The notes under the pieces: model-generated | What the model saw: the letters and a program-made list of their open reading frames with translations, nothing else | The model's database searches: none | What the model was told of the DNA's origin: nothing | Shown: piece after piece, positions 26,483 to 34,802 of the stretch | Layout of the letters: each line of letters begins with the position of its first letter | Position numbering within the stretch: position 1 is the first letter of the stretch | NCBI GenBank assembly: GCA_964655065.1 | Contig: CAZZLC010000006.1 | Span: forward strand, 62,001 to 126,000 | Direction: 5' to 3' | DNA from: DRPG01 sp964655065 | GTDB lineage: Bacteria; Myxococcota_A; UBA796; GCA-2862545 | DNA: 64,000 bases | Program-made: the position numbers and the translations under genes

Positions 26483-27763
26483 ATGAATCGCGGAGTCCGA
26501 ATCGCGCTGGTCGTGCTGTTCGGGTACCTCTTCTTTCTCGCCATCGACGCGCTCGGCACCGGCATGAAGACCAGCTTCAAGGAACCGGTGAAGCACTTCA
26601 TCGCGGACAACGCGGAGTCGCTCACCGAGCTGGTCTCGTTCGTGCTGGGGGTGCTCGGCACGGCACTCATCCAGTCGTCGAGCTCGGTGACGTCGATGAC
26701 GGTGACGTTCGTGAAGGAAGGCATCCTGCCCCTGTTCCTGGCCACCGGGATCGTGCACGGCGCCAACCTCGGCACCTCGGTCACGTCGAGCATCGTGGCC
26801 TTCGCGAGCGAGACGCGGCCGCTGACCGGCAATCCCCTCCGGGATCTCTACACGCTCGTGTTCGAGCCGCGGGCCGAGGGCTTCGAGCGGGCGGTCGGAA
26901 CGGCGGTCGTGCACGACATGTTCAACATCGTCATGGTCACGTCGATCCTGCTCCTGCTGGAGCTCCCGTTCTCGTTCGTCCTGCGAACGTCGGAGTGGGC
27001 GGCGACGCAGCTCGACGGCGTCGTTCGCGACTACGAGTTCGTCAAGGAGTACCTGGCCTGGGTCAAGCCGAGCACCTACACCAAGCCGCTCATCGAGGGC
27101 GCGATGGACTTCGGCCTGCCCGGCTGGGCGGTCGCGCTGCTCGGTCTGCCGTTGCTCTTCTTCGCGCTGCGGCAGTTCGTGAATGGGATGAAGGGCCTGC
27201 TCCTCGAAGGGGTCGACCTCTCGGACGGTCGACAGGTGGGCGAGATGCTGCTCGGGCGCAACGATCTCCGCACCTTCCTGACCGGCCTCGTGCTCACGAT
27301 CCTCGTGCAGAGTAGCTCGGCCACCACCTCGCTCGTCGTGCCTCTCGCTGCGCTCGGACTGTTCGGGGTCCAGCGGATCTTCCCGTTCATCCTCGGCGCC
27401 AACATCGGCACCACCACCACGGCGGTCATCGTCGCCACGGGTAGCTTCGGCGAGCCTGGCTTCCACGACAGCATGACGATCGCGATCTGCCACCTGTGGC
27501 TCAACACGCTCGCCGTGCTGCTGGCCATCGGTATCCCGGGCCTTCGGGGGCGGATCATCGCCGCCGCCCGCTGGCTCGCCCGGTACTCCGCCCGCACGCC
27601 GATCGTGCTGCTCGGCTACCTCCTCACCCTGGTGCTCGTCGTGCCCGGCGTCGTGTTCCTGACGCCGACCTGGTTCTCGGCGGGCTTCCTCGGGGCGCTC
27701 ATGCTCCTGCTGCTCTTCGGGCCCCCGCGCGAGCTTCGCGAGGGGGACCCGGCCTTCGACTGA
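26483..27763 (+). CDS. Na+/phosphate cotransporter family protein (copy 1)
   Basis: A 426-residue integral membrane protein of the SLC34/NptA (PF02690) type. It contains the two inverted family motifs, ALIQSSSSVTSM (about residue 62) and LVQSSSATTSL (about 275), each followed by a glycine-rich GANLGTSVTSS or GANIGTTTTAV segment that forms the substrate path. It is predicted to import phosphate with sodium, or to sense phosphate. The ATG at 26483 has GGAGAGG upstream. A close paralogue lies at 43082-44386. Its TGA directly abuts the stop of the convergent histidine kinase (TGATCA). Confidence 0.93.
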   Translation: MNRGVRIALVVLFGYLFFLAIDALGTGMKTSFKEPVKHFIADNAESLTELVSFVLGVLGTALIQSSSSVTSMTVTFVKEGILPLFLATGIVHGANLGTSVTSSIVAFASETRPLTGNPLRDLYTLVFEPRAEGFERAVGTAVVHDMFNIVMVTSILLLLELPFSFVLRTSEWAATQLDGVVRDYEFVKEYLAWVKPSTYTKPLIEGAMDFGLPGWAVALLGLPLLFFALRQFVNGMKGLLLEGVDLSDGRQVGEMLLGRNDLRTFLTGLVLTILVQSSSATTSLVVPLAALGLFGVQRIFPFILGANIGTTTTAVIVATGSFGEPGFHDSMTIAICHLWLNTLAVLLAIGIPGLRGRIIAAARWLARYSARTPIVLLGYLLTLVLVVPGVVFLTPTWFSAGFLGALMLLLLFGPPRELREGDPAFD

Positions 27764-28975
27764 TCAAGCCCCTTCGCCCGAGCGGGCGAGCGGCAGGCGG
27801 AGCTCGAGGCGCGCGCCGCCCCGAGGAGAGGGCTCGCCGGAGAGCTGTCCGCCGTGGTCACCGAGGAGCCGAGCTGCAATGGACAGTCCGAGCCCCGAGC
27901 CGGAGAACCCCTCGCGGGCGTGCAGGCGCAGGTAGGGTTCGCCGATGCGCGCGTAGTCGGAGGCCCTCGGCATCCCTGGTCCGTCGTCGTCCACGTGGAT
28001 GACGACCTCGTCGGCTTCGAGGGCCTGCGTGATGGTCACCGCGTGCTTGGCGAAGCGCAGCGCGTTCTCGGTGACGTTCACCAGACACCGTCGAAGGAGC
28101 ACCTTCGCGAACCGCACCGGCGAGGGCTCGCTCTGGACGTCGATCTGCAGCTCGATGCCCTCGGGGATGGACACGTGATCGCGGACCGAGGCCACGATGT
28201 GGGCGGCGTCGATGATCCCGATCGGTCCCACCCCGAGCTCCTCGGACGCGGTATCGACGAGGGAGCCGATGTACTCGAGGTTTCGGTGCAGTGCGTCGAC
28301 GAGCCGGTTCACCGGATCTTCGCGGACCACGCGGGAGAGGTGGTCGAGCCCGATGGCGAGAGCGGTCAGGGGCGAGCGGAGGTCGTGCAGGGTGGCTCGC
28401 GCCGACGAGGCGGTGGAGTCCTGCGTTCGTCGCAGGCTCTCGTGGAGGAGGGAGAGGTGGCGGGTGCTCGCCCTTGCCCGAGCGAGCTTCCGTCGGAGGT
28501 CCATCTCTTCGCTCACCCACTGGACCGTGTCCTCGAGGATCGCGAGGTCGCGGGGACTCCACGCGCGCGTGTGGGTGTCGATCGCGCAGAGGGAGCCCAA
28601 CACGTGGCCGTCGTCCGTGCGGATCGGGACCCCGGCGTAGGCAACGATCGACAGCTCGACGTGACCGGGATGGTCGCGGAACCGGTGGTCCCGAGCTGCA
28701 TCGTCGACGATCAGGCACGCCCGGTTCACCACGACGTGGTGGCAGTAGGCGTGCGAGAGCGGCGTCTCCCGAACGTCTCCCCACAGCGACTCGGACCCCG
28801 CCGCGGCGGCGAAGAACTGGCGCTCGGCATCGACCAAGGTGACGAGCGCCACGGGCGCGTCGAGGGCGACCCTGACCAGCCGCGCGGCCCGATCGAGAGC
28901 GGGGCTGGGCTCGCCCTCCAGCAGCCCCGTCTCGAGGACGGCCTCGAGGCGTCGTCGCTCGTGGTCCGACCTCAC
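27764..28975 (-). CDS. GAF-domain sensor histidine kinase
   Basis: A 403-residue cytosolic kinase. Residues about 20-160 form a GAF domain of the type ending VAYAGVPIRTDDGHVLGSLCAID, with the RETPLSHAYCHHVV segment. The phospho-acceptor His is in ATLHDLRSPLTAL (about 196). The ATPase half shows N in CLVNVTENALRF, the G1 box VDDDGPGMP and the G2 GSGLGLSIAARLLGDHGG. No membrane helix. Its GTG overlaps the amidase stop as GTGA, so it is the last gene of a USP-amidase-kinase operon. No response regulator is adjacent. Confidence 0.92.
   Translation of the reverse strand: MRSDHERRRLEAVLETGLLEGEPSPALDRAARLVRVALDAPVALVTLVDAERQFFAAAAGSESLWGDVRETPLSHAYCHHVVVNRACLIVDDAARDHRFRDHPGHVELSIVAYAGVPIRTDDGHVLGSLCAIDTHTRAWSPRDLAILEDTVQWVSEEMDLRRKLARARASTRHLSLLHESLRRTQDSTASSARATLHDLRSPLTALAIGLDHLSRVVREDPVNRLVDALHRNLEYIGSLVDTASEELGVGPIGIIDAAHIVASVRDHVSIPEGIELQIDVQSEPSPVRFAKVLLRRCLVNVTENALRFAKHAVTITQALEADEVVIHVDDDGPGMPRASDYARIGEPYLRLHAREGFSGSGLGLSIAARLLGDHGGQLSGEPSPRGGARLELRLPLARSGEGA
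27774..27789 (+). terminator. hairpin just after the Na/Pi cotransporter stop
   Basis: TCGCCC (27774-27779), loop GAGC, GGGCGA (27784-27789) is a perfect 6-bp stem starting 10 nt after the cotransporter stop. It lies inside the last codons of the opposite-strand kinase, so it may be a codon accident; no T-run follows. Confidence 0.3.
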
Positions 28976-30624
28976 GTCGCCTCCCAGGGACTCGAGAACC
29001 CCGGCGGACGGGGCACCGCGTCGGTGATGCCGATGCGCTCGGCGTGAGCCATGGCGGCCACCACACTGGCCTCGTCCCACGCGTCGCCCACGAGCTGCAG
29101 CCCCACGGGCAGACCGTCGACCAGTCCGATGGGTACGGTGCCCGCGGGGAGGCCGGTCAGGTTCCCGAGGAAGCTGAAGCGGGTCAACGACGAGGTCGCT
29201 CCCGTGTCCAGGATGGGCTGTCGGTCTTCGCGAGTCCGGTAGACCGGGGCCGGGATCGCGGCGGTGGGGAGCGCGAGGAGGTCGACCTCCGCGAAGCGTC
29301 TGGCCGTCGCGCGTCTGAGGTGGGCCCGCGCCCGCATGGCCGTCACGAGATCCTGGGCGGGAACCAGCTGCATCATGCGCATCAGGATCGCGAGCTCGTC
29401 GCCGAACTGTGCCCCGTGGGTGGCGAAGTCGTCGCGGACGTTGCCGGCGGTCTCGCTGGCGATGGTCACGGCTCCGATGGCGTTCACGAGGCTGCCAAAG
29501 GGCAGCGTCACGTCGACCAGCGTCGCTCCCTCGGCCTGGAGGGCGACCAGCGCCTGCTCGATCAGGAGCGCGATGCGGGGATCCGCGTCGGTGAGCTCGT
29601 CCCGCAGCACCCCGATCCGGCAGCCCGTGAGCCCCCGCCCGAGCGCGGCGCGCCACGGAAGGGGGTCGTGACCATCGGGGGCGAAGCGGGTCAGGGGATC
29701 GTCGGGATCGATGCCCGCGGTGACCGCCAGCTGCTCGACGCAGTCCGCGGTGGTCTGCCCGATGGCCCCGATGTGGGAGACCGACGAGGCCCCCCAGGTG
29801 TCACCCGTACGTCCCACGCGGATGTACGTGGGCTTGATGCCCAGCTGCCCGGTGAGGCACGCGGGAATGCGGACCGAGCCACCGCCATCGGAGCCCACCG
29901 CCGAAGGGCAGAGGCCCAGCGCCACCGCCACGGCCGATCCCGTCGAGGAACCCCCGGGGGCTCGCTCACCGTCGTAGGGATTTCGGGGCCCGACCTGGTG
30001 CTGAAGCGCGCCATAGGGGTTCATCCCCCACTCGGTGCAGTGGGTCTTGCCCAGCACGATGGCGCCTGCCGCCTCGAGCTGCGCGATCACCCAGGCGTCG
30101 TCGGCCTGGAGATCGGTGAGGTAGGCGGTGCCTCCGCGCGTGGCGTGGCCGCGGAGGTGGAACTCGTCCTTGACGGGCACGACGAGGCCGTCGAGCGGGC
30201 CAAGGGGACGCCCGGACCGCCACCGGCCGGCGGAGGCCTCGGCGGCGGCGAGGGCGCGGGCGGGATCGACCACCACGAAGGGGCTGCGCTCGGCGAGCCC
30301 CGCGTGCCTCGCGAGGAGCCGCTCCACGACGTCGACCGGTGAGAGCCCATCGGCATAGGCCGCGCGCCAGCGGCTTCCGGCTCCGCGCCGGTTCGTGACC
30401 GCCGGCGGACCGAGCTCCGCATCGGTCCACCCGTGGGATGGTCGGCCCGCGATCGGCACGGGCGCCGGATCGATCGGGTCGAGCAGCTCGCCTGGAAGCC
30501 GGCCCAGCTCGGGCAGCCGGAAGTCTCGGGCCGCGAACGCCCAGAACGCGCTCGCCAGCGGCGGGGAGGCGAGGGCCTGCCGGAGGAATCGGACCGGGGC
30601 ACCAACCAGACGCGGAGCCGCCAT
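28972..30624 (-). CDS. amidase-signature family amidase
   Basis: A 550-residue amidase with the Ser-cisSer-Lys triad: Lys in PVKDEFH (about 148), cis-Ser in GSDGGGSVRIPA (about 244) and nucleophile region GGSSTGSAVAVALG (about 227). PYDGERAPGGSSTG and GIKPTYIRVGR are family typical. It hydrolyses an amide, but the substrate is unknown (GatA-like, aryl-amide and fatty-amide enzymes share these motifs). An N-terminal extension of about 80 residues precedes the core. The ATG at 30624 follows the universal stress protein stop by 2 nt, and its own stop overlaps the kinase start, so the three genes are coupled. Confidence 0.92.
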   Translation of the reverse strand: MAAPRLVGAPVRFLRQALASPPLASAFWAFAARDFRLPELGRLPGELLDPIDPAPVPIAGRPSHGWTDAELGPPAVTNRRGAGSRWRAAYADGLSPVDVVERLLARHAGLAERSPFVVVDPARALAAAEASAGRWRSGRPLGPLDGLVVPVKDEFHLRGHATRGGTAYLTDLQADDAWVIAQLEAAGAIVLGKTHCTEWGMNPYGALQHQVGPRNPYDGERAPGGSSTGSAVAVALGLCPSAVGSDGGGSVRIPACLTGQLGIKPTYIRVGRTGDTWGASSVSHIGAIGQTTADCVEQLAVTAGIDPDDPLTRFAPDGHDPLPWRAALGRGLTGCRIGVLRDELTDADPRIALLIEQALVALQAEGATLVDVTLPFGSLVNAIGAVTIASETAGNVRDDFATHGAQFGDELAILMRMMQLVPAQDLVTAMRARAHLRRATARRFAEVDLLALPTAAIPAPVYRTREDRQPILDTGATSSLTRFSFLGNLTGLPAGTVPIGLVDGLPVGLQLVGDAWDEASVVAAMAHAERIGITDAVPRPPGFSSPWEAT

Positions 30625-30626
30625 GA

Positions 30627-31058
30627 TCAGCGCGGGACCAAGATGACCGTCTTGTGGCGACAGCCGCGGGTCACCCGCTCGCCCACGAGCCCCACGCCGA
30701 GACGAGCGAGCCCCGACTGCTGTCGATGGCCGACGACGAGAGCGTCGTAGTCCTCGATCCGCTCCAGGATCTCCTTGACCGGACGGCCCTTCACACAGAT
30801 CGCTCGGCCGCGGATGCCGTCGGGCAGCGACTGGAGCAAGGCCGTGAGCTTCCGCGTCATGTCGTCGTGGTAGGTCGCGTACTGCGTGCTCATGAGCTGC
30901 CGCAGGTGCGGGTCCACGATGTACGGGTGAGCTTCGGCGGCTTCGTTGACGAAGACGAGATCCACGGTCGCTCCGACCGCTTGGGGCCACACCAGCGCGC
31001 GACTGAGGAACGATGCCGTGTCTTCGGCCTCGAGATCGACGGCCACGAGTACTCGCAC
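30627..31058 (-). CDS. universal stress protein (UspA family)
   Basis: A 143-residue single-domain USP. It begins MRVLVAVDLEAEDTA and ends with the nucleotide-loop signature VVGHRQQSGLARLGVGLVGE followed by the closing strand TVILVPR, matching the ATP-binding GxxG-x9-G[ST] type, although the last Ser/Thr is less clear. The GTG at 31058 has AGGAGG six bases before it. It leads a tight operon with the amidase and GAF kinase, suggesting a stress-linked unit (inference). Confidence 0.9.
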   Translation of the reverse strand: MRVLVAVDLEAEDTASFLSRALVWPQAVGATVDLVFVNEAAEAHPYIVDPHLRQLMSTQYATYHDDMTRKLTALLQSLPDGIRGRAICVKGRPVKEILERIEDYDALVVGHRQQSGLARLGVGLVGERVTRGCRHKTVILVPR

Positions 31059-31095
31059 GAGCCACCTCCTGGGGATGAAACTGGATTAACCCAGA

Positions 31096-31377
31096 TCAGG
31101 GTCTCCGGAGATCCAGCGGCCGCCCCTCGAGGTCGGTGAACTCCATGAGAGGGGCGGCCTCGAGGTGCTGGTACTCGACGACGACGCAGAGCTGCTCGGT
31201 GCCGTCGGCGAACGGGACGGTCTGGACGTCCGCGATGGGGACCCAGCCGGGGCCCTTCAGGTCCTCGGGCAGGTCGATGGCCCCTCCGGGCTCGGGCATC
31301 GTGGGGTCGGGTCGTCCGGCGAGGACGAGGAGGTCGCGAGCTGGGAGGTAGTAGACGCGCTCGACGAGGAAAGCCAT
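31096..31377 (-). CDS. small protein of unknown function
   Basis: A 93-residue, probably beta-rich soluble protein from ATG 31377 (MAFLVERVYYLPARDLLVLAG). Conserved-looking features are GPGWVPIADVQTVPFADG and the aromatic ending VVVEYQHLEAAPLMEF. No signal peptide and no family recognised. It lies 37 nt upstream of the universal stress protein on the same strand, so it may head that operon, and 49 nt from the divergent ABC exporter start. Confidence 0.65.
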   Translation of the reverse strand: MAFLVERVYYLPARDLLVLAGRPDPTMPEPGGAIDLPEDLKGPGWVPIADVQTVPFADGTEQLCVVVEYQHLEAAPLMEFTDLEGRPLDLRRP

Positions 31378-31426
31378 GCCACAGGATAGGGGACCGTGGC
31401 GAGCCGCGCGAGTCCGGGGAGGCGCA

Positions 31427-33223
31427 GTGGCGGAATCGGCGGCCAGCGAGGGCACGGAGCAGCGCGAGTTCGGGGTGGCCGGGGCGTTCGTCTCGGATCG
31501 CCGCTCGGCCATCCGCTTCCTCGTCTCTCACCTCTCGCGACACCCCTGGCCGCTCGTCGCCTTCGTGACGTGCGTGCTCCTGCTGTCGATCCTCACGTCG
31601 ACGCTGCCGCGCCTCGTCGGATTCGCCTTCGATGCTGTCCTCGCGGGGGAGGCGAGCCGCCTCTGGCAGCTCGGACTCGCCCTGGTCGTGGTCTCGGCCA
31701 TCCGACTCGTCGTGGACCTCGGCAGCGGGGTGTTCGTCGAGCTGACGGGGAATCGGCTCGAGCGCGACGTCCGCGACGACCTCTACGTCAGCCTCCTCGG
31801 CAAGAGCCAGACCTTCCACGATCGCCAGCGGGTGGGCGACGTGATGGCTCGCGCGGCCAACGACGTGCGGCAGCTGTCGTCGATGATGAACCCAGGGATC
31901 TCGCTCATCACGGAGTCTGGGCTGGCGATCGTGGTCCCGATCGTCTTCATCGCATCGATCGAGCTGCAGCTGGTGCTCGCTCCACTCGGGTTCGTGGTTG
32001 CCTTCGGGTTCGCCCTGCGCGGCTACATGCGGCGGCTCCAGCCCGTCTCCTCCGCGCTCCGGAGCCGGTTCGGCGAGATGAACGCGGGTCTCAACCAGGC
32101 GGTCACCGGCATCGAGGTCGTCAAGAGCCAGGTCCAGGAAGAGGCCGAGGTCGGTCGCTTCGTGGATCGAGCCCGCGGGTACCGCGACCAGTACGTGGAG
32201 CAGGGGAAGATCCAGGCGCGGTACCTGCCGATCCTGCTGCTCGGCATCGCGACGGCGCTGGGGTTTGCCCAAAGCCTCTGGCTGCTCGCGCGGGGCACGC
32301 TGACGGTGGGTGACCTCGTGGCGTTCGTCGGGCTGATGGCGACCCTGCGGTTTCCGGCGTTCATCTCGATCTTCACCTTCTCGCTCGTGCAGCTCGGGCT
32401 TGCGGGGGCCGAACGCATCCTGCAGCTCGTCACCGCCAGGACCGAGCTGGACGAGAACCGGAGCGGCCACACCGCCGCAGTGGAGGGCGCCATCGCCTTC
32501 GAGGGCGTGTCGTTCGCGTACGGGGCAGGCCCCGAGGTCCTCTCGGACGTGAGCTTCGAGCTTGCTCCCGGACAGACGGTCGCGATCGTCGGCCAGACCG
32601 GATCCGGCAAGTCCACGCTCACCCAGCTCGTGAACCGCATCTACGACCCCGTTCGCGGGCGCATCACGATCGACGGTGTGGATCTGCGGGAGTGGAACCT
32701 CGAGAGCCTCCGTCAGCAGATCTCGGTCATCGAGCAGGACGTGTTTCTCTTCTCGAGATCGATCTCGGAGAACATCGCCTTCGGGCTAGGCGATCGGGCA
32801 ACGCCCGAGGCGATCCGGGAGGCCGCCCAGCTCGCACAGGCCCACGAGTTCATCATGGGCTTCGCGGAGGGCTACGACACCGTGGTGGGCGAGCGCGGAG
32901 CCACGCTCTCCGGAGGCCAGCGCCAGCGCATCGCGATCGCCCGTGCGCTCCTCACCGACCCGCGCATCCTGATCATCGACGACAGCACCTCGGCCGTCGA
33001 CAGCGCCACCGAAGACCAGATCCAGCGTGCGATCGGCGCGGTTCGGCGGGGACGGACCACGCTGATGATCACCCACCGGCTCTACCAGATCCGTCGAGCC
33101 GACTGGATTCTGGTGCTCGACCGGGGCCGACTGGTCGACCAGGGCAACCACGACGCCCTTCTCGAGCGAAGCGCTCGCTATCAGCGGATCTTCGCCCGGG
33201 CATCCACGACGCCGAGCGCGTGA
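31427..33223 (+). CDS. ABC exporter, fused permease-ATPase
   Basis: A 598-residue half-transporter. Six helices occupy about residues 35-330, then the ATPase: Walker A GQTGSGKST (about 389), signature LSGGQRQRIA (about 494), Walker B ILIIDDSTSAVD (about 514) and switch His in MITHRLYQI. The residue after the Walker B Asp, normally catalytic Glu, is Asp; such degenerate sites occur in one partner of heterodimeric exporters, though no second half-transporter gene is in this window. Lipid, drug or peptide export are all possible. The GTG at 31427 has GGGGAGG four bases before it; an ATG at 31376 overlaps the neighbour. Confidence 0.93.
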   Translation: MAESAASEGTEQREFGVAGAFVSDRRSAIRFLVSHLSRHPWPLVAFVTCVLLLSILTSTLPRLVGFAFDAVLAGEASRLWQLGLALVVVSAIRLVVDLGSGVFVELTGNRLERDVRDDLYVSLLGKSQTFHDRQRVGDVMARAANDVRQLSSMMNPGISLITESGLAIVVPIVFIASIELQLVLAPLGFVVAFGFALRGYMRRLQPVSSALRSRFGEMNAGLNQAVTGIEVVKSQVQEEAEVGRFVDRARGYRDQYVEQGKIQARYLPILLLGIATALGFAQSLWLLARGTLTVGDLVAFVGLMATLRFPAFISIFTFSLVQLGLAGAERILQLVTARTELDENRSGHTAAVEGAIAFEGVSFAYGAGPEVLSDVSFELAPGQTVAIVGQTGSGKSTLTQLVNRIYDPVRGRITIDGVDLREWNLESLRQQISVIEQDVFLFSRSISENIAFGLGDRATPEAIREAAQLAQAHEFIMGFAEGYDTVVGERGATLSGGQRQRIAIARALLTDPRILIIDDSTSAVDSATEDQIQRAIGAVRRGRTTLMITHRLYQIRRADWILVLDRGRLVDQGNHDALLERSARYQRIFARASTTPSA

Positions 33224-33226
33224 ACG

Positions 33227-34645
33227 TCAGACTGCGGCGGTCTCGACGACGGTCTCGACGGGAGCCACCGGGGTCGCGGCGACGGGGTCGAAGCCCACTG
33301 CGGCTCCGTCCCGCCACTGCCGGAGGGACGCGCGCGCTCCGTCTGGCGTTCGCTCGATGCGCACGTGGGTGTAGGTCTTGCGCGGGTCTCCACGAGGCGC
33401 CCAGGTGCCGGTGTTGAGGTAGGCGCCATCGTCCTCGACGTGGTGGACGGGGTCGTGGCTGTGACCCATCACCACGTAGGGGACGTCGACGATGCGTCGA
33501 ACCGCGGCGGCCTGCCGTCGCATTGCGCGACGCGGATCCGTGGGCTCCCGGGACATGGCGGAGGCGAGCACCAGGAGGGCCACCACGGGGGTGACGGCCA
33601 TCGCGACGATGCCCTGATACGCCGCTGGGGTGAGGAGGACCAGGGCGAGCGCGCTGGGCGCGGCCACCAGAAGCGCTACGCGGTCGAACATGAGCGCCCG
33701 GAGGAGACGCCCGAGCCGGTTCGCGACCGGCGGACGCCAGAGCTCGACCAGGGCCTCGAGGCGCTCCCGACCGAGCCCCGACTGCTCCGCGAGGGCCCCG
33801 AAGCGCCGCTCGACGCGTGCTCCGTGGGCCTCGAGCTGCTCGCGCCCCAGGGCTCGCCAGTGATCGTAGAGCCGCCGGCACATGTCCCAGTACGCGACGA
33901 AGACCCTGGTCATCTGCCAGGGTCCCTGCGACGCCCACAGGCGGAGGTAGGCGATCGCGCCCTGGTGGACCACCGCGTGGACCTCGTCGCCGAACTGGCT
34001 GCCGAGGTATCGCAGCAAGAGCCCCCCGATGTTGGGGTCCACCTCGACCTCGTCGATGGCCGGCGCCAGCGGGTGCTCGAAGGAGCAGTAGGGGTCGTAC
34101 TGGTGTCCGTGCTCGATCCACACGACGCCCGGCTCGTACAAGAACCAGTCGTGAAAGGCCACCCGGCTGCGGATCGCGGCGGGGTCGGCACCCGGATGCT
34201 CGGTGGACCAGCCGTCGGCGATTCCGTCCACGAAGGCCTGCTGTACGGCAGGCCAGTGCAGCTCGATGTCGTGGTTGCCGATGACGACGGCGATCTCGTT
34301 TCCGGCTCCGACGAAGCGGGCCATCGCGCGGAAGACCGACGCATGGTGCTCGGCCATCGCCCGCATCTTGATCGCGGCGGCGTCCTCCCGACCTCCGAGT
34401 CCGTAGCGGGCATCGTGGGGATGGAGCTCCCCCGGTGGCTGCGGTGCGGCCTCGGGGAGCATGACGATGCCGACCATCTCGAGCATGTCCCCGTTGATCA
34501 CCAGCTTCCAGGGGCCGCCGTTCTCGCGGTGGTGATCGAAGAAGGTGACCAGGGCCTTCTCGAGGGCCTCCGTCGTGCGGATCGACGATCCCAGGTCTTC
34601 AGCGAGGTGCAGGTCGCTGATCACGAGATAGTGCGGCTCGCCCAC
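33227..34645 (-). CDS. metallophosphoesterase with internal membrane hairpin
   Basis: A 472-residue calcineurin-like phosphoesterase. Metal-site motifs run in order: VISDLHLAE (residue 9), VINGDMLEM, VIGNHDIELHW, WIEHGHQYDPY. A helical stretch and two hydrophobic segments (around residues 325-380) then intervene before the last motif VVMGHSHDPVHH. The final metal motif therefore follows a membrane hairpin, an unusual order. The substrate is unknown (UDP-diacylglucosamine, nucleotides or phosphodiesters are possible). The GTG at 34645 has GGAGG six bases before it. It may be the last gene of a unit with the EEP phosphatase and FG-GAP lipoprotein, although 157 nt separate it. Confidence 0.87.
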   Translation of the reverse strand: MGEPHYLVISDLHLAEDLGSSIRTTEALEKALVTFFDHHRENGGPWKLVINGDMLEMVGIVMLPEAAPQPPGELHPHDARYGLGGREDAAAIKMRAMAEHHASVFRAMARFVGAGNEIAVVIGNHDIELHWPAVQQAFVDGIADGWSTEHPGADPAAIRSRVAFHDWFLYEPGVVWIEHGHQYDPYCSFEHPLAPAIDEVEVDPNIGGLLLRYLGSQFGDEVHAVVHQGAIAYLRLWASQGPWQMTRVFVAYWDMCRRLYDHWRALGREQLEAHGARVERRFGALAEQSGLGRERLEALVELWRPPVANRLGRLLRALMFDRVALLVAAPSALALVLLTPAAYQGIVAMAVTPVVALLVLASAMSREPTDPRRAMRRQAAAVRRIVDVPYVVMGHSHDPVHHVEDDGAYLNTGTWAPRGDPRKTYTHVRIERTPDGARASLRQWRDGAAVGFDPVAATPVAPVETVVETAAV

Positions 34646-34802
34646 GAGAAGCCTCCTGGCGGCTACATGACCCCTCGCGGGGGTCGGCAGGGCGAAGATG
34701 CTGCGACAGCTACGTCACAGTACCGGTTTGCACCTTGGTTGTCCGTGGATGCGCGGTCCGCCGGAGCGCTCGCGAACCGGGCGTCATCGTCGCTCCACCT
34801 GA
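34646..34802. other. 157-nt spacer without a gene
   Basis: It separates two minus-strand genes. I see no open frame, strong hairpin or clear promoter, though its length allows a promoter for the metallophosphoesterase. Confidence 0.4.
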
